DNA of 64,000 nucleotides from Acetobacter sp. UBA5411 (GTDB lineage Bacteria; Pseudomonadota; Alphaproteobacteria; Acetobacterales; Acetobacteraceae). Shown here piece after piece: positions 62,454-64,000 of this stretch. The stretch lies in the NCBI RefSeq assembly GCF_002409645.1, contig NZ_DHNR01000034.1, positions 46,233-110,232 on the forward strand, given 5' to 3'. Position 1 is the stretch's first letter; every line of letters starts with the position of its first letter. The position numbers were made by a program, and so were the translations under genes. The notes under the pieces are model-generated. The model was not told the origin of the DNA. It did no database searches and was given only the letters and a program-made list of their open reading frames with translations.

Positions 62454-64000
62454 AACACAATCTCCGCACAAAGAGAACCGATGGCGCAGACCACACCAAC
62501 GGCTGTAGCCAGACGAATCATTTCGTTCCTCATGGGCAAGGGCACGTCTGTATCCTGATGATCGAGCCGCGCGCTCTCTGCTTTGAGCTTACTCTCCAGT
62601 TTGCGCGCAGCGTTATAAGCAGCCTGATCGCGTCGCAGGGCCTGCGGATCAGCAAGAATTTTCTGCATGAGGCCCAGATCGCCTTCGCCTGCGGCAACAG
62701 CAAGCTGTTCTCCGCGAGCAGTTCTTGTACTACGACTGCGCCAGCGCTTCAGTTCCGGCGTCAGATGCGGCAACAGCTTGCGACCGATGCCTTTCAGTGG
62801 TCCGGTCATATAAAGGTGTTGCAGTTTCGCAAGAAATGCCAGATCCAGCGCCCAGCTGTTTTTCGATATCGCCAGATCGCTGAAAGTCTCCACAAGACGA
62901 CTTCTCAAAGCAGCAATCGCCATGAAGGTTGTCATCTGCCGGTCGAGCAGCGCAGTCGTCCCGGAGATCTCCGTATCCTCTCCAGCATTAAGCCATTGCA
63001 GAAGAGCCCATGTCGCTATCAGACGATCGTTCTGGCAACGGGGCGACAGGCAGGGGAGATAAGGGTTGAGGACATAAGGCAATCTGTCGAGGTCTGACAG
63101 GTTTTCGATAGAAACCTGCCTGGCTGCTTTCTGGACCACTGCGCAGGCTGCGGCCTGCGCAGGAACCGTCGTAACGAGCGCAAACTTATCAAGACGACCG
63201 GTGCGGATAAGTTCGAAAACAGCCGTCGTGGGATCAACGGAAGCCGTGCTTTTTCCAGCCAGCGCGGTTGTCAGCAGTTGACCGATAGCATCCGGCCAGA
63301 ACCATATCTCCCCCCAGCATAAAGGCATGGCTGGATCGATAACGGAGATGATTTCCATAAGTGTTGCGGAAGAAGCGAGTGTGCCGTCTTCAGCCAGAGT
63401 TGCATCCCGAGCCAGGAGAGCCAGTCTGGCTGCCGCCTGAGGCATCCCCAGCTCGTAGGACATCCACCGCTCGATAACGCCTCTGACCAGAAGGCTGGCG
63501 AATTCTTTCCTGTACCGTGCAGCATACCAGGCCAGCGCGCGGGCTGTCTTGATCCGGACGGCTCCCAGCATGATCGGGGCTGTCGCAACAGAGGAACGCC
63601 GGACGACATACCCTTTGTGGTCCGCCGCATGCAGCAGATCTCTCGGCGAGGGTCTGGCAGCCGGATCATCCGACAGCATGGCCGCCAGTAGAGGCGCTAC
63701 ATCCTGCGAAAGCGGCAGGTGCCCCGCCAGCACTGCAAAACTGCCTTTCTGGAAGCGTTCTTCAAGAAGACCACCCGGCACGTCATCCCGATAGGGCGTA
63801 CAGCCGCCCAGCAGCCATGCCGCAAGGGCTCCAAGAGCAAAGATATCATCCACTATGCTGCCGCTGCCACGCCCGGCAGGCTCACAGAGGGCTGATGTCA
63901 GCGGTTCAAACCGGTCCGGCTGGAAATAGGCTGGTGGGGCCGTGATGGCCGGGCCGAGGCATACAGCGCTGCGGCCACCTGAATCGAACACATTGTCAGG
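62450..64000 (-). CDS. Kinase-like protein with C-terminal membrane helix, 5' end outside window
   Basis: The gene continues past the end of the window. The visible start, DNVFDSGGRSAVCLGP, resembles a protein kinase catalytic loop (the DN) followed by a site where DFG is expected but LGP is found. GSIVDDIFALGALAAWLLGG fits the kinase helix F, and a segment like PAARPSPRDLLHA matches the C-lobe. The remaining 390 residues are helical, unlike known domains, and end with a charged region and a terminal hydrophobic helix (IRLATAVGVVCAIGSLCAEI). A membrane-anchored pseudokinase is the best guess. Start and N-lobe must be read from the neighbouring sequence. Confidence 0.6.
   Translation of the reverse strand, partial: PDNVFDSGGRSAVCLGPAITAPPAYFQPDRFEPLTSALCEPAGRGSGSIVDDIFALGALAAWLLGGCTPYRDDVPGGLLEERFQKGSFAVLAGHLPLSQDVAPLLAAMLSDDPAARPSPRDLLHAADHKGYVVRRSSVATAPIMLGAVRIKTARALAWYAARYRKEFASLLVRGVIERWMSYELGMPQAAARLALLARDATLAEDGTLASSATLMEIISVIDPAMPLCWGEIWFWPDAIGQLLTTALAGKSTASVDPTTAVFELIRTGRLDKFALVTTVPAQAAACAVVQKAARQVSIENLSDLDRLPYVLNPYLPCLSPRCQNDRLIATWALLQWLNAGEDTEISGTTALLDRQMTTFMAIAALRSRLVETFSDLAISKNSWALDLAFLAKLQHLYMTGPLKGIGRKLLPHLTPELKRWRSRSTRTARGEQLAVAAGEGDLGLMQKILADPQALRRDQAAYNAARKLESKLKAESARLDHQDTDVPLPMRNEMIRLATAVGVVCAIGSLCAEIVL

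Overview
The window looks like about 64 kb of chromosome from an acetic acid bacterium (Acetobacteraceae, Alphaproteobacteria). This rests on a GcrA-type cell-cycle regulator, an F1-only ATP synthase operon (atpHAGDC, with the F0 genes elsewhere), a predicted NAD-type isocitrate dehydrogenase, sdhCDAB, a bactofilin, an HWE-family sensor kinase and several carbohydrate-surface genes. A complete sdhCDAB operon argues against Gluconobacter. Acetobacter or a close relative is my best guess, but the genus is inferred, not proven.

Layout. 1-892: decayed IS701-family transposase. 926-5933: surface-polysaccharide glycosyltransferases, one GT2 protein divergent from a tandem pair of GT4 paralogues. 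5982-10861: adenosine kinase, bactofilin, GcrA, RNase D, QueF. 11076-16074: F1 ATP synthase operon. 16285-19166: MFS exporter, tRNA-Gly, tRNA-Trp, secE, nusG. 19385-25029: a small secreted protein, asd, sdhCDAB. 25264-34166: Rieske oxygenase, acyltransferase, YjdM, an RlmL-like methyltransferase, HWE kinase, tyrosine phosphatase, an ABC-F protein and a small exported protein. 34454-40337: UDP-galactopyranose mutase, AI-2E-family membrane protein, NUDIX hydrolase, MFS transporter, small membrane protein, LOG-family protein. 40440-42609: tRNA-Pro followed by gene-poor sequence and three small or disordered exported proteins. 42775-45697: aminopeptidase P and isocitrate dehydrogenase. 45875-51558: a catabolic-looking unit with a GntR/FCD regulator divergent from a TonB-dependent receptor, a dicarboxylate symporter and an Ldh2-type dehydrogenase. 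51648-60195: degenerate EAL protein, Hsp70-like protein, yellow/MRJP-like protein, threonine synthase, M16 peptidase, PmbA and a Tim44-like protein. 60511-64000: a second acyltransferase, and a kinase-like protein coupled to a small membrane protein that runs off the window end.

Most of the window is core metabolism: TCA cycle (sdh, icd), oxidative phosphorylation (atp), and the aspartate-to-threonine route (asd, thrC). The sections most worth a second look are the GntR/TonB/symporter/dehydrogenase unit with a perfect palindrome in its divergent promoter region, the pseudokinase-like pair at the right edge, the coupled M16-PmbA genes, the IS701 remnant whose three in-frame stops are all TAG at positions where tryptophan is expected, and a recurring set of strong stem-loops without T-tracts in the gaps between genes.

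All functional calls come from reading motifs. No database search was run. Start codons were chosen from Shine-Dalgarno spacing and family length and are stated where uncertain.
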